Shown here: piece by piece, positions 50,100-62,009 of the stretch
Layout: every line of letters starts with the position of its first letter
Numbering within the stretch: position 1 is the first letter of the stretch
NCBI GenBank assembly: GCA_964016415.1
Contig: OZ024666.1
Location: 1,655,310 to 1,719,309 of the forward strand
Source of the DNA: Erwinia sp.
GTDB taxonomy: Bacteria; Pseudomonadota; Gammaproteobacteria; Enterobacterales; Enterobacteriaceae
Length of the DNA: 64,000 nt
Reading direction: 5' to 3'
The notes under the pieces: model-generated
Seen by the model: the letters and a program-made list of their open reading frames with translations, nothing else
What the model was told of the DNA's origin: nothing
The model's database searches: none
Position numbers and translations under genes: made by a program

Positions 50100-50996
50100 T
50101 TACTTGCGTAATAAGCCCTGAATCATTGAACGGAATGCTCTGCCCTGCCCGTGATTTCTTAATCCCCAGGCCACAAACGCTTTCATGTAACCGAGTTTTT
50201 TCCCACAGTCGTAGCTCTCCCCGGTGAGCATTAACGCTTCAACAGGCTGCTTTTTAGCGAGATTGGCGATGGCATCGGTCAGCTGATAACGGCCCCAGGC
50301 GCCGGGAGTCAGTTTTTCCAGTTCCGGCCAGATATCCGCAGAGAGTACATAGCGACCTACCGCGGAAATATTAGAATTCAGCGCCTGAACATTTTCAGGT
50401 TTTTCTACGAAATCAGTAATCTGACTATACTGTCCGGGATTCTCTAATGGTTCACGGGTTTCGATAACAGAGTATTCAGAGAGGTCCTGGGGTGACATAC
50501 GCTGGGCCAGAACCTGTGTACGTCCATTCTCTTCAAAACGCGCCACCATAGCGGCCAGATTATAACGCAGGGGGTCGGCAGTGGAGTCGTCCAGTAATAC
50601 ATCCGGTAATACTACTGCAAATGGCGCATCGTGTAGCATCGGGCGGGCGCACAACAGGGCATTTGCCAGGCCCAACGGCTGCGGCTGACGGACATTGATT
50701 ATCGTCACACCGGGTGGACAAATAGATTTAACTTCACTGAGCAGAGAACGCTTCACGCGAGCTTCCAGTAACGCTTCCAGCTCGTAAGAAGTATCGAAAT
50801 GGTTTGCCACGGCATTTTTCGAGGCATGGGTAACCAAAATGATCTCTTTTAGTCCCGCAGCCACATATTCATCGACAATGTACTGAATCATTGGTTTATC
50901 AACGACAGGTAACATCTCTTTCGGAATTGCTTTGGTTGCAGGTAACATCTGCATTCCCAGCCCGGCAACGGGAATTACCACCTTAAGCCTGGTCAT
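50100..50996 (-). CDS. galF: GalF, UTP-glucose-1-phosphate uridylyltransferase-like
   Basis: Nucleotidyltransferase-family protein. The signature [19 protein letters not shown] has GMQM in place of the GTRF of active GalU, as in E. coli GalF (GMHM). It has 298 residues, with [20 protein letters not shown] and [15 protein letters not shown]. Start ATG 50996 ([10 protein letters not shown]). GalF marks one end of the O-antigen locus in enterics. Here the galE pseudogene and gnd follow directly, and asmA lies about 115 bases upstream. Confidence 0.92.
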   Translation of the reverse strand: MTRLKVVIPVAGLGMQMLPATKAIPKEMLPVVDKPMIQYIVDEYVAAGLKEIILVTHASKNAVANHFDTSYELEALLEARVKRSLLSEVKSICPPGVTIINVRQPQPLGLANALLCARPMLHDAPFAVVLPDVLLDDSTADPLRYNLAAMVARFEENGRTQVLAQRMSPQDLSEYSVIETREPLENPGQYSQITDFVEKPENVQALNSNISAVGRYVLSADIWPELEKLTPGAWGRYQLTDAIANLAKKQPVEALMLTGESYDCGKKLGYMKAFVAWGLRNHGQGRAFRSMIQGLLRK

Positions 50997-51112
50997 AGTC
51001 TGTCCATTTCTTATCAATTGATGATACTGAACATTATCGTTCAGCCAGTTAACCTAACAGTATCAGCCTATTCTTAAAAAAACTCTACTGCAGTATCGCT
51101 AAAAAGCCCGGT

Positions 51113-52945
51113 TTACAAGTCATGCAGCACTTTATCAATTACGGCCTTTTCATCTCGTTGTTCGCTTCTGTCTGCCCATTTCTTCAGGCGATCCTTCACA
51201 TCATTTTGTAAGTATTGCCTTAGCAATTTATCGATTTGTAATGAGTAGTTCAGCGCTGTCCATTCACCATAAATGCGTAAAGGAATTGATGTGCGCTGCA
51301 ACCAGCGAAGTAATTCAGCATCACCACGCCACCCTTCTTTAAGCGAAAAATTAAATGTCATGTCCATGGTTTTATTCTGCAGATTGACATAGCCTGCCCC
51401 CTGATAGCGGAGCAGCGGCATATTACCTTCTACGGCACTCAGTGACAGTTTGCCGCTATCCAGCTGCATTTTTCCGCGGATATCCTGTCGCAGGAAAGTA
51501 CTCTGATCGTCACTTTCCTGGATTCTGTCGCTGCCACGTACCAATGCACGGTGAATCATCTGCTGAAAATTAATTCCCTGCAACTCGGCATCATCGAGAC
51601 TAAACATAGCCGACCCCTCCCAGTTCCGCTGGATTTCACCGGGTGAAAAACCATTCCCCTGGAACTCACCTTTAACGGTCAAATCCCCATTACTCACCGG
51701 AGGCATTTTCAATAATGCTAGCAAGGGAGTAATTGGTACCGCCTTCATATCTGGTGCAAGGCGTACAGCCAGGATGCTCTTTGTAAAATCTAATTCACCC
51801 GCAAGAGACACAGACCCTTTGCCCATTGAAGCGGTAAGCGACTTCACTTCCATAATCCCATTGTTGCTATCTGCATCAAAATTAACATTTTTTACTTCAG
51901 TATGGTGGAAACGTAACTCTTCTGCCTGCAGTGAAACAGAACCATCGAGGTGATTTAAAAATGACTGCTGCGGATTGAAAGAGACAGGCTGAGAGATCAC
52001 CGGACGTGACGGTGGATTACGTGGTTCATCCGGGGTGCGTTCTGCGGAAGGCGCAGTCGCTGAAAACGAATCCAGGTCGAGTGATGGTGATTGTAGTGCT
52101 AATGTGATCTTCGGTCTGCCGGCAAGCGTAGCGCTTAACTCCCCTTGCAACATACTTTCATTGACATTGAGAGCCAGATTTTTTAACTGCAATGTTTCTT
52201 TTTCCCGCTGCCAGATCGCATCAACCTTCAGTTGCCCGTTTATGCCAGAGGGAGGGAGATCTGCCCCGGTTAACTGGAAGGTTAAAGCATCTAAAGAGCC
52301 TGAGAGTTGCTGCGGATAATTACTGGTATCAAACTGTCCTTTAGCCTGCACTAACAGATCTTTCTGATCACGACTGAGGCGACTTTCCACTTCGAACTGA
52401 GCCTGACGATCGGTTTGTTGGGTATAACGCAGGTTAACATCACGAATATTGAGCTGTTCGCCATTTTTCCTTTGCCATATCACCAGACTATCCATGATAT
52501 GCAACCGCTCAATGGCAAATTTCCACCCGGCGCGTTTCTCTGTCACCCGACTGTTGTCTGGTGGAACAGGAGCTCGCTGAAGTCGTTTCTCTTCACTGTC
52601 AGGTGTCAGATTAACTACCGCTCCTTTTAACATCACCTGACTGACCGAGAGTTGATGACTAAGCAAAGGCAGTAAATGAACATCCAGCCGCATATTTTCC
52701 GCATTGACCAGCGGCTGAGTGGCACCTGGTGCATTCAGAGTGATGGGGCCAGAAAGTATGCTCAGCTGCGGCCAGACGTGCCAGCGCAGATCGCCATTAA
52801 AAGTCAGCTTATAACCACTACGCTGCGCGACTTCTTGTACCATGTAGTGACGAAAATCATTAGGATCGACCAGCAGTACCAGCGCACTCAGCCCGGTAAT
52901 TATCACCACCAGCAGAATTGCCAGCATCGAGATAAATCTTTTCAT
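51113..52945 (-). CDS. asmA: AsmA family protein
   Basis: A 610-residue protein with one N-terminal membrane anchor (ISMLAILLVVIITGLSALVL) and a long periplasmic beta-rich part typical of the AsmA/bridge-like group (VDPNDFRHYMVQEVAQRSG, NGDLRWHVWPQLSILSGPI, GDLTVKGEFQGNGFSPGEI, FNFSLKEGWRGDAELLRW). Family members affect outer-membrane assembly and phospholipid traffic. It precedes dcd and udk on the same strand, in the usual order. Length is normal (E. coli 617). Confidence 0.94.
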   Translation of the reverse strand: MKRFISMLAILLVVIITGLSALVLLVDPNDFRHYMVQEVAQRSGYKLTFNGDLRWHVWPQLSILSGPITLNAPGATQPLVNAENMRLDVHLLPLLSHQLSVSQVMLKGAVVNLTPDSEEKRLQRAPVPPDNSRVTEKRAGWKFAIERLHIMDSLVIWQRKNGEQLNIRDVNLRYTQQTDRQAQFEVESRLSRDQKDLLVQAKGQFDTSNYPQQLSGSLDALTFQLTGADLPPSGINGQLKVDAIWQREKETLQLKNLALNVNESMLQGELSATLAGRPKITLALQSPSLDLDSFSATAPSAERTPDEPRNPPSRPVISQPVSFNPQQSFLNHLDGSVSLQAEELRFHHTEVKNVNFDADSNNGIMEVKSLTASMGKGSVSLAGELDFTKSILAVRLAPDMKAVPITPLLALLKMPPVSNGDLTVKGEFQGNGFSPGEIQRNWEGSAMFSLDDAELQGINFQQMIHRALVRGSDRIQESDDQSTFLRQDIRGKMQLDSGKLSLSAVEGNMPLLRYQGAGYVNLQNKTMDMTFNFSLKEGWRGDAELLRWLQRTSIPLRIYGEWTALNYSLQIDKLLRQYLQNDVKDRLKKWADRSEQRDEKAVIDKVLHDL

Positions 52946-53088
52946 GTCTCTCCTTCCTGGCGACTGACTCAGGGGCCGACGGAAACGGGACAGGCCAGTG
53001 CAGGCTGGCTACATGCAGCGTGCGCCGGGAGTCCATTAATCAATCTTCAACAGCACTATGGTAGCCCAGTGGTTACCTCAGTAAAATA

Positions 53089-53670
53089 TCAGTCTTTATC
53101 AATTTTACTGGCATCAGCACCCTGCTGACCTTTGTATTTGGCATCTTCCCGACGGTTATAAGGTCGCGCAGCTGGTCCGGTAAGCGGTTCAAAACTCAGC
53201 GCACCAATCAGCATGCCCGGACGCAGTGCCAGAGGCAGTTTTCCTGAGTTATAAAACTCCAGTACAATGCGCCCCTGCCAGCCTGGATCGATGCGATGTG
53301 CAGTCACATGAACCATCAGCCCCAAACGGGCCAGTGAAGAGCGTCCGTCAAGCCAACCGACCAGATTATCAGGCAGGGTTACTGATTCGAGGGTAACGGC
53401 TAAAGCGAGTTCACCAGGGTGAAGGAAGAAGGCTTCTCCCTCAGCGAGATTGATTTCATCGCTCATCACTCTTTCCAGCGCAGCACTTACTTCAGCTTTT
53501 GGACCACTGAGATCGATAAAGGCAGCTGTGTGTCCACGAAAAGTACGAAATTGATTCCCCAACCGAACATCCACCGTTGCACCGTTAATTCGTTCAATCG
53601 GAGGACGCGGGGAGATATCCAGTTGTCCGTTATCCAGCCATGCCTCAATATCACGATCGCATAGTCTCAT
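53089..53670 (-). CDS. dcd: dCTP deaminase (Dcd)
   Basis: Converts dCTP to dUTP for thymidylate synthesis. It has 193 residues, with [20 protein letters not shown] at the start, [13 protein letters not shown], the catalytic segment [20 protein letters not shown] with its Arg and Ser, and [17 protein letters not shown] containing the catalytic Glu. Intact and at normal length. Confidence 0.97.
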   Translation of the reverse strand: MRLCDRDIEAWLDNGQLDISPRPPIERINGATVDVRLGNQFRTFRGHTAAFIDLSGPKAEVSAALERVMSDEINLAEGEAFFLHPGELALAVTLESVTLPDNLVGWLDGRSSLARLGLMVHVTAHRIDPGWQGRIVLEFYNSGKLPLALRPGMLIGALSFEPLTGPAARPYNRREDAKYKGQQGADASKIDKD

Positions 53671-53761
53671 ACTGAATTCGTCCTATGTAGCCACACAACG
53701 AGACTGTTAATCGCCTGAGTCGCTCTCTCTGCAATCGCAACAGCGTCATCGTAACTGGCAG

Positions 53762-54406
53762 TTAGTCTTCAAAAAATTGATTAATTTTGGCTTTAAGAAT
53801 GTCGATGGCAATCCGATTTTTACCGCCACGTGGCACGATAATATCGGCGTATTGCTTCGAGGGGTCAATGAATTGTAAAAACATTGGTCGTACCGTTTTT
53901 TGGTACTGCGTCAACACCGACTCCATTGAACGCCCCCGTTCATTGACATCACGTTTCATGCGGCGTAACAGACAAATATCGAGTGGTGTGTCGACAAAAA
54001 TTGAAAAATTCATTTCTGCACGTAATTTGGCATCTGTCAGCAATAGTATCCCTTCTAAGATGATAACTTTTTTAGGCCGGAGTCTTCTGGTTTCCGGAGT
54101 TCGGGTATGTTCGACATAACTGTAAACCGGGAGATCGATAGATTCAGCCCGCTTTAACTGCTGAAGATGTTGCAACAGCAAGTGATGATCCATGGCGCTG
54201 GGGTGATCATAATTGGTCTTGACCCGCTCCTCCATACTGAGATGACTCTGATCTTTATAGTAAGCATCTTCAGGGATCACACCAATATTTTCATCACCTA
54301 CCTGCTCGCGGATTTCGCGGTACAAGGTACTGGCGATAAGGCTTTTTCCTGAGGCTGATGCGCCAGCTATTCCAATAATGACACATGCGTGCCCTTTGTC
54401 AGTCAT
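53762..54406 (-). CDS. udk: Uridine kinase (Udk)
   Basis: Phosphorylates uridine and cytidine in the pyrimidine salvage route. It has 214 residues. The P-loop is [18 protein letters not shown], followed by [20 protein letters not shown] and [11 protein letters not shown] (substrate aspartate region). The lid region is [20 protein letters not shown]. Upstream of dcd in the same orientation, as in E. coli. Confidence 0.97.
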   Translation of the reverse strand: MTDKGHACVIIGIAGASASGKSLIASTLYREIREQVGDENIGVIPEDAYYKDQSHLSMEERVKTNYDHPSAMDHHLLLQHLQQLKRAESIDLPVYSYVEHTRTPETRRLRPKKVIILEGILLLTDAKLRAEMNFSIFVDTPLDICLLRRMKRDVNERGRSMESVLTQYQKTVRPMFLQFIDPSKQYADIIVPRGGKNRIAIDILKAKINQFFED

Positions 54407-54767
54407 GATTAAAAAACCTGATACTGCTTATCACAGAGTAAAGAAACAAGAAGTTAGCGCGATTATAAGGAGTCCTGCCATCTGTTACCAGCAAAAAGCA
54501 CCCGCTGATTTATTGTTTCACTACCTGATTTTTCTTTGCGGATAAAACATTGCCAGCGCCAACCAACGAATCAGTGTAGATTTACCTATGCTCTCTCTCC
54601 GTTTGATCAGAGAGGGACTCTGAACGTGAAGTATAAGATGATTTATTTTTCACGTATAAAAATAGATCATTGGCTGAAGCAGAAATAGATAGTAAAATTT
54701 ATGTTAGTATCTTTACATAATTATCAATCTGCCGACAGCTCAGGCTGTATTCTGGCTGGACAGGTGA
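54407..54767. other. Intergenic region between udk and yegE
   Basis: About 360 bases between divergent genes. It must hold promoters for both. I saw no RNA gene, no credible small ORF and no strong palindrome. Confidence 0.4.
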
Positions 54768-57395
54768 ATGGCGACTGAGAACACACTGAGCTTAAATCGC
54801 ATTGCGTTGTGGCGTTCTGTCTTATTATTCGGCATCGCCTCCTTCACACTGACGCTTTTCTGTCTTGAGCTGATTAATATCAGTGATGACGTTTCACCAT
54901 TGTGGTTTTCAACCGCACTGATGACCATTGTGACATTCCGCTATTCTGTAGAGATACTTCCTCTGTTGCTCAGTAGCTGTCTGTTGGGCGTAATCAGTGC
55001 TGATGCCCTTGTGATGGGATTCTCACTACCCTGGCTGTTGTTCCCTTTTATTAATCTGTTTCAGGCACTGCTCGGCGGCCTGTTTCTTCGTTTACTGCTC
55101 AGTTCATCAGCACCATTGCATTCACTGAGCAGTTGGTTCCGAATGGTGCTTTCTGTTTGTCTGTTTACACCGCTGATTGGCGGAATCGTCAGTTGCTGGT
55201 TAGTCAGTTTTACTCACTCAGTGACGCAACCACACCATTTTTTTACCACCTGGGTAACATCGGAAGCTATAGGCATGCTGGGACTCGGTCCGGTTGGCCT
55301 GTTATGGCACCACTCTCTTTTTCATCGGATGAATTTCAGACGCTGGGGCGAGACGTTTTTAACGTTGATCATCACGCTCGGACTGGTCTATCTGGTACTG
55401 AATTATTTACCCTGGCCGTTTGTTTTTATCATTGTATTGCTTTTTTATAGTGCGGTTCGACTACCACGGTTTGATGCTTTTTTGGTGGTATTTACCACCC
55501 TGGTTTTGATGATGGTAATGCTGGCGCTGCACCTCCTGACACCGCAACCTTACAATTACTGGCTGGATGAATCCTTCGATATTCTGCCATTCATGATGGC
55601 GGTTTTTCCTGTGCACGTGATGATACTGATCATGCATTCACTGAAAGAGGAGAAACGATTCATATCTGAAAGCGAAACACGCTTTCGTCATGCTATGGAG
55701 TATTCTGCCATTGGTATGGCCTTGCTCTCACCAAAAGGTCACTGGTTACAAGTCAACGCTTCATTGTCTGAACTGTTGGTCTACTCAAAAAACGAGTTTA
55801 TTGATATACCCTTCCGGCAGATGGCTCACTCAGATGATCATCTTCGTGATCGAAAAATTGTCGCCAGTATGCTTAACACCAACAGACAGAATTATACAGT
55901 TGATAAACGTTTCGTTCATAAAGATGGCCACATAGTCTGGACCGTATTTTCACTTATTCTGGTGCGTAATGCTGATAACCAGCCGCTCTATTTTATTGCC
56001 CAAATAAAAGATATTTCGGGTTTACGCGCGTCACAACAGACTAACCATCAATTAATGCAAGGTATGACCCTGGCTAACGAAGCCGGAGGAATTGGTGTCT
56101 GGGAATGGGATTTTAAATTACAGAAGATGACATGGGATAGCCGAATGATGGAGTTGTATGGTCTGAGGGCTGATGAGGAGGTGAATCACCTCAAATGGCT
56201 GAAAAGCATTGTTCCGGCAGACCGGCAACGTGTTATTGAAAAATATCAGCAGGGCGTTAAAGCAAAATCTCCGGTAGACATACAGTTTCGTATTATCAAT
56301 GGGCAGGAGATTATTTATATCCGTAGCCAGTCTCAAATCTTCCTCGATGGAAAAGGCAAACCGGATAAAATACTCGTTATCAATCAGGATATTACCCCGC
56401 TGCACCGCCTGACCGAGGCATTACACAGAGAAAAAGATCGTATGACCATCACCCTGGATGCCATCGGTGAAGCGGTCATCTCTACTGACGAGAAAATGCG
56501 TATTATTTTCATGAATCCTGTCGCGGAAAGAATGACTGGATGGACACAGGATCTCGCCAGTGGACTCCCTGTGCGGGATATTCTGTGCATCACTGAGGGC
56601 CATGATGGCAAACAAGCGGATCGCAGCCTGCTAACTTACGTCCAACAAGTCAAAGTCAGCCCTAATATCGATGCCGAACTGATACTGCACAGTCACAACG
56701 GGCAGCAATTCGATATTCACTACAGTATCACCCCCCTCACCACCAACGAAGGTGAGGTAATCGGCAGTGTGCTGGTGATCCACGATGTTAGTGCCTCACG
56801 GGAAATAATGCGTAAACTCAGTTACAACGCTTCCCATGATATGTTGACGCAGTTACCAAATCGTGTGCTTTTCGAGCAACGACTCAACGAAAAAATTGCC
56901 TCTGCAGTGGCGGAAAATCAGCAACACGCGCTGGTCTATCTCGATTTAGATCTCTTTAAAGCAGTCAATGATACCGCAGGCCATGCAGCAGGTGACGCAT
57001 TGCTTCAGTCACTGGCGTTACTGATGAAAAAATATTTACGCCGGAAAGATTCCATTGCCCGCCTTGGTGGAGATGAACTTGGCATTCTGCTGGCTAACAC
57101 CAACAAAAATCAGGCAGAGCAGATCATTCATCGCGGAATAAGGGCAATATGCCGTTACCGCTTCCAGTGGCAGGGACATTACTATCGCATTGGGGTAAGT
57201 GCAGGGCTGACCTATATCACAGCCGACAATCACCAGCTTGATGAAGTCATGTCGCAGGCTGACTTCACCTGTTATCAGGCCAAATATACCGGACGTGGAA
57301 AACTGGTGGTGTTTGATACCACTCAGCAACAGGGTCTCAGGGACTGGCATGCCCGTTTTGCTACCGCAACCGCCCAGGCTGACAGTGGAAACTAA
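54768..57395 (+). CDS. yegE: YegE-like diguanylate cyclase without EAL domain
   Basis: An 875-residue sensor protein. Residues about 15-290 hold eight or more membrane segments of a MASE1 sensor domain. Three PAS-type regions follow (FRHAMEYSAIGMALLSPKGH, NEAGGIGVWEWDFKLQKMTW, ISTDEKMRIIFMNPVAERMT). The GGDEF domain starts near residue 690 (HDMLTQLPNRVLFEQRL), and the active-site loop is RLGGDELGILL. The last residue of GGDEF is Leu here. E. coli YegE is about 1,100 residues and carries a further EAL-like domain; this one stops shortly after GGDEF, and no EAL sequence follows in the 110 bases before yegD. It should make cyclic di-GMP if the GGDEL loop is active. Confidence 0.85.
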   Translation: MATENTLSLNRIALWRSVLLFGIASFTLTLFCLELINISDDVSPLWFSTALMTIVTFRYSVEILPLLLSSCLLGVISADALVMGFSLPWLLFPFINLFQALLGGLFLRLLLSSSAPLHSLSSWFRMVLSVCLFTPLIGGIVSCWLVSFTHSVTQPHHFFTTWVTSEAIGMLGLGPVGLLWHHSLFHRMNFRRWGETFLTLIITLGLVYLVLNYLPWPFVFIIVLLFYSAVRLPRFDAFLVVFTTLVLMMVMLALHLLTPQPYNYWLDESFDILPFMMAVFPVHVMILIMHSLKEEKRFISESETRFRHAMEYSAIGMALLSPKGHWLQVNASLSELLVYSKNEFIDIPFRQMAHSDDHLRDRKIVASMLNTNRQNYTVDKRFVHKDGHIVWTVFSLILVRNADNQPLYFIAQIKDISGLRASQQTNHQLMQGMTLANEAGGIGVWEWDFKLQKMTWDSRMMELYGLRADEEVNHLKWLKSIVPADRQRVIEKYQQGVKAKSPVDIQFRIINGQEIIYIRSQSQIFLDGKGKPDKILVINQDITPLHRLTEALHREKDRMTITLDAIGEAVISTDEKMRIIFMNPVAERMTGWTQDLASGLPVRDILCITEGHDGKQADRSLLTYVQQVKVSPNIDAELILHSHNGQQFDIHYSITPLTTNEGEVIGSVLVIHDVSASREIMRKLSYNASHDMLTQLPNRVLFEQRLNEKIASAVAENQQHALVYLDLDLFKAVNDTAGHAAGDALLQSLALLMKKYLRRKDSIARLGGDELGILLANTNKNQAEQIIHRGIRAICRYRFQWQGHYYRIGVSAGLTYITADNHQLDEVMSQADFTCYQAKYTGRGKLVVFDTTQQQGLRDWHARFATATAQADSGN

Positions 57396-57512
57396 GCGGC
57401 CAGTTAAACCGGACCTGCCCCAACGGCCTTAAAAAACGTAACACAGGTTTGTCGTTGCATTTATCGTGGTTTCTGGTTAGCGTCCAGCCCCTTTGCCCGA
57501 GGAGATGTGTTT

Positions 57513-58863
57513 GTGTTTATCGGTTTTGATTACGGAACGGCAAATTGCTCTGTAGCGATCATGGAGAACGGAGAACCAAAATCACTGTTTTTAGAGAAAA
57601 AAAGCCCCCTGCTACCATCAATGCTTTCGGCTCCCACACGAGAAGTCATCAGCGAGTGGTTGTTCAAACATCAAAACATCCCGTTTCCTGAACAGGCACA
57701 TCAACTGGCATTGAGACGTGCCTGCTCACTTAACCAGCAGGAAGATATCACGGTGACTGCGTAGAGCGCGCAGTTTGGCGAAGCAGCACTTGAGCAATAT
57801 CTGACAGCGCCTGAGGATATCTGGTTTGTCAAATCCCCCAAATCATTTTTAGGTGTCAGTGGTTTGGTTCCACAACGACGGCTTTTTTTTGAAGAGCTGG
57901 TGTGCGCAATGATGAGCACCATTCGCCAGCGTGCCGAAACGCAGGTTGATGGGGTCATTCAACAGGCCGTGATTGGTCGTCCAATCAATTTTCAGGGAAT
58001 GGGCGGAGACGACGCTAATCAACAGGCAGAAAGTCTGCTCTATCGTGCAGCACAGCGCGCCGGATTTAAAGAGATTGAATTCCAGTTTGAGCCTGTCGCA
58101 GCCGGACTGGATTACGAGGCAACCCTGACACGGGAAACCTGTGTCATGGTCGTGGACATAGGCGGGGGAACCACTGACTGCTCCCTGCTGCTGATGGGCC
58201 CGCAGTGGCGTAAACAACGCAATCGTCAGGCCAGTTTACTGGCACATCACGGGTGTCGTGTTGGCGGGAATGATCTTGATATCATGCTGGCGTTCAAAAC
58301 CTGATGCCACAGCTCGGTGCGGGTGGCGAAACACAAAAAGGGACAGCATTACCTTCTCAACCCTGGTGGAACGCTGTTGCTATCAATGATATTCCGGCAC
58401 AAAGTGCGTTTTATGCCCCGGCAAACCGACACTATCTACAGACCTTGATACGCGATGCTCGTCAACCGCATGAGGTGCAACGTCTGTTACAAGTGTGGCA
58501 GCATAAACTCGGCTATCGCCTCACCCGAACTGCAGAGGAGAGTAAAATTGCCCTGTCGCAAAGTGCTGATTGCATCGCTTCTCTGGAGTTTATTGAAGCA
58601 GGATTGAACAGTCAGATTACCCGGAATGAATTGCAGAAAACCATCGTGACACCACTTGGCAGAATGATGGAGCAAGTGGAATTTACGCTACGTGAGAGTC
58701 CCAAAAAACCGGATATCATCTATCTGACTGGTGGCAGTGCGCGCTCACCATTAGTACGTCAGGCCCTTGGCACTGTTGCCCCCGGTATTCCTCTGGCCAG
58801 TGGTGATGATTTTCATCCGTCACCGCAGGGCTGGCGCGTTGGGCAGAGCTGTTGTTTGCATAA
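57513..58863 (+). pseudogene. yegD: yegD, Hsp70-like actin-fold protein, multiply broken
   Basis: DnaK-related chaperone-like protein of unknown client. From GTG 57513 (FIGFDYGTANCSVAIMENG) the frame reaches TAG at 57762-57764, where E. coli has lysine (ITVTA then Lys). It continues in the same frame with SAQFGEAALEQYL, the ATPase motifs VIGRPINFQG and VVDIGGGTTDCSLLLMG. At about 58301 a missing A shifts the frame before LMPQLGAGGET-like sequence. A third shift at 58810, in a T run, replaces the normal end (SVTAGLARWAELLFA) by an unrelated tail. An amber substitution plus two homopolymer deletions. Confidence 0.88.
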
Positions 58864-58975
58864 AAACAACTCTGCCAACAAACCAACAGGTGACGGGGTA
58901 CGTTGCGCCATCACCTGTTAAAGTTTAACTGTCAGAACTTATGCAGAGAACAGACCTTCCCACCCGGTGTAGGGG

Positions 58976-60478
<1,503 letters not shown>

Positions 60479-60672
60479 AAAAGACTCCTTATAACGGATT
60501 GTTTTACAGAGATGTTCACACACCCTCAATAGTGAGGGGCTGTATTTCTGCCGTAAACTTGCCATGTAAGTATAGCAGTCTGAAGAAAATCAGCGAAGAT
60601 CACGATAGAGAATTCCTCTCTTTTGCTCTGACAACAGCAAGTTGCAATCTACCTGATTTACGGAGAATCCTT

Positions 60673-60690
60673 ATTTCCTCCACCATTAAC
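60673..60690 (+). promoter_or_regulatory. Possible BaeR box upstream of mdtA
   Basis: ATTTCCTCCACCATTAAC matches about 12 of 18 positions of the BaeR consensus as I recall it (TTTTTCTCCATDATTGGC), about 87 bases before mdtA. The BaeSR envelope-stress system controls mdtABC in E. coli, so the site makes sense here but is not proven. Confidence 0.4.
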
Positions 60691-60776
60691 TGATAAATAT
60701 TCGCTAAACTTAGCAGATTCCGTTACTCCGCTTGTCCGGGTAATGTCACCTTTATCCGTAAGGAACTGACTTTCCT

Positions 60777-62009
60777 ATGAATGCTCGGTCACGTTTTTCC
60801 AAATCATTACTTGTTCTTGTTGCAGCCGGGTGTGCGGCAGGCGGCTGGTTTGCCTGGCAAACCAGGCATTCAGTGGCGACTAACGATACAAATGCCACCT
60901 CACAACAGCTGCCAGGACCACATGGCGGACGGCGTGGCGGAAGTGGCATGTTATCACCAGTACAGGTGGCACAAGTCGATACCCGTGATGTACCTCAGTA
61001 TCTGAATGGGCTTGGTACTATTACCGCCGCCAATACGGTGACAGTACGCAGCCGGATTGATGGTCAACTCATGGCAATCCATTTCACTGAAGGGCAGCAA
61101 GTTTCAGCCGGAGATTTACTGGCAGAGATAGACCCGCGTCCTTATCAGGTTGCAGTACAACAAGCTGAGGGACAACTGGCGAAAGACCGGGCTACGCTGG
61201 CTAATGCCAGACGGGATCTGGCGCGTTACAGCCAACTGGAAAAAAATAAGCTGGTCTCCCAACAGGAAATGGATACCCAACGCGCCTTAGTCAGTGAAAC
61301 AGAAGGAACACTGAAAGTAGATGAAGCTAACGTCGCCAGTGCGCAATTAAATCTTACCTATACACGTGTCACCGCGCCCATCGCCGGGCGGATTGGATTG
61401 AAACAGGTTGATGTGGGCAACTATATTACCAGCAGTGACACTACCGGTCTGCTGGTTATCACGCAAACTCACCCGGTTGATCTGCTGTTCACTTTGCCAG
61501 AAAATAACATTGCCACACTGCAAACCGCGCGTAAAAGCAATGACACATTAACTGTCGAGGCGTGGAATCGGGACAACAGTGCGTTGCTTGCCAGTGGCAG
61601 CCTGATAAGCATTGATAATCAAATTGATACCACCACCGGAACCATCAAAGTAAAAGCCCGCTTTGATAATCAGGATGATAGTTTATTCCCTAATCAGTTT
61701 GTCAACGCACGTCTTAAAGTTAACACGCTCAATAATGCCCGGGTAATACCGGTTTCCGCCTTACAAATGGACAGTGACGGCCATTTTGTGTGGGCAGTCA
61801 ACGATGAAAACAAGGTGAGCAAAAAGCGGGTTACCGCCGGGATACAGTACCAGCGTGAAGTGGTTATTACTGCCGGTGTTGATGTCGGTACTAAGGTGGT
61901 GACTGACGGCATCGACCGTCTGACAGAAGGGGCTAAAGTAGAGATCATCGTGCCACAAGCGACTCCGGACGTTACACCGACAATCAAGGCGACAGGAGCC
62001 AAACGCTAA
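60777..62009 (+). CDS. mdtA: MdtA, membrane fusion protein of MdtABC efflux system
   Basis: Periplasmic adaptor (HlyD/RND membrane fusion family) linking the MdtBC pump to TolC. It has 410 residues. An N-terminal anchor ([17 protein letters not shown]) is followed by the lipoyl half-motif [20 protein letters not shown], an alpha-helical hairpin (residues about 115-170), the second lipoyl half [20 protein letters not shown], and a beta-barrel region. ATG 60777 follows a TCCTATG leader with a weak site. The stop overlaps the mdtB ATG (TAATG). Confidence 0.95.
   Translation: MNARSRFSKSLLVLVAAGCAAGGWFAWQTRHSVATNDTNATSQQLPGPHGGRRGGSGMLSPVQVAQVDTRDVPQYLNGLGTITAANTVTVRSRIDGQLMAIHFTEGQQVSAGDLLAEIDPRPYQVAVQQAEGQLAKDRATLANARRDLARYSQLEKNKLVSQQEMDTQRALVSETEGTLKVDEANVASAQLNLTYTRVTAPIAGRIGLKQVDVGNYITSSDTTGLLVITQTHPVDLLFTLPENNIATLQTARKSNDTLTVEAWNRDNSALLASGSLISIDNQIDTTTGTIKVKARFDNQDDSLFPNQFVNARLKVNTLNNARVIPVSALQMDSDGHFVWAVNDENKVSKKRVTAGIQYQREVVITAGVDVGTKVVTDGIDRLTEGAKVEIIVPQATPDVTPTIKATGAKR

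Noticed and set aside
50997..51112. JUMPstart element near galF
   Set aside because: No JUMPstart-like sequence was seen in the short gap between galF and asmA.
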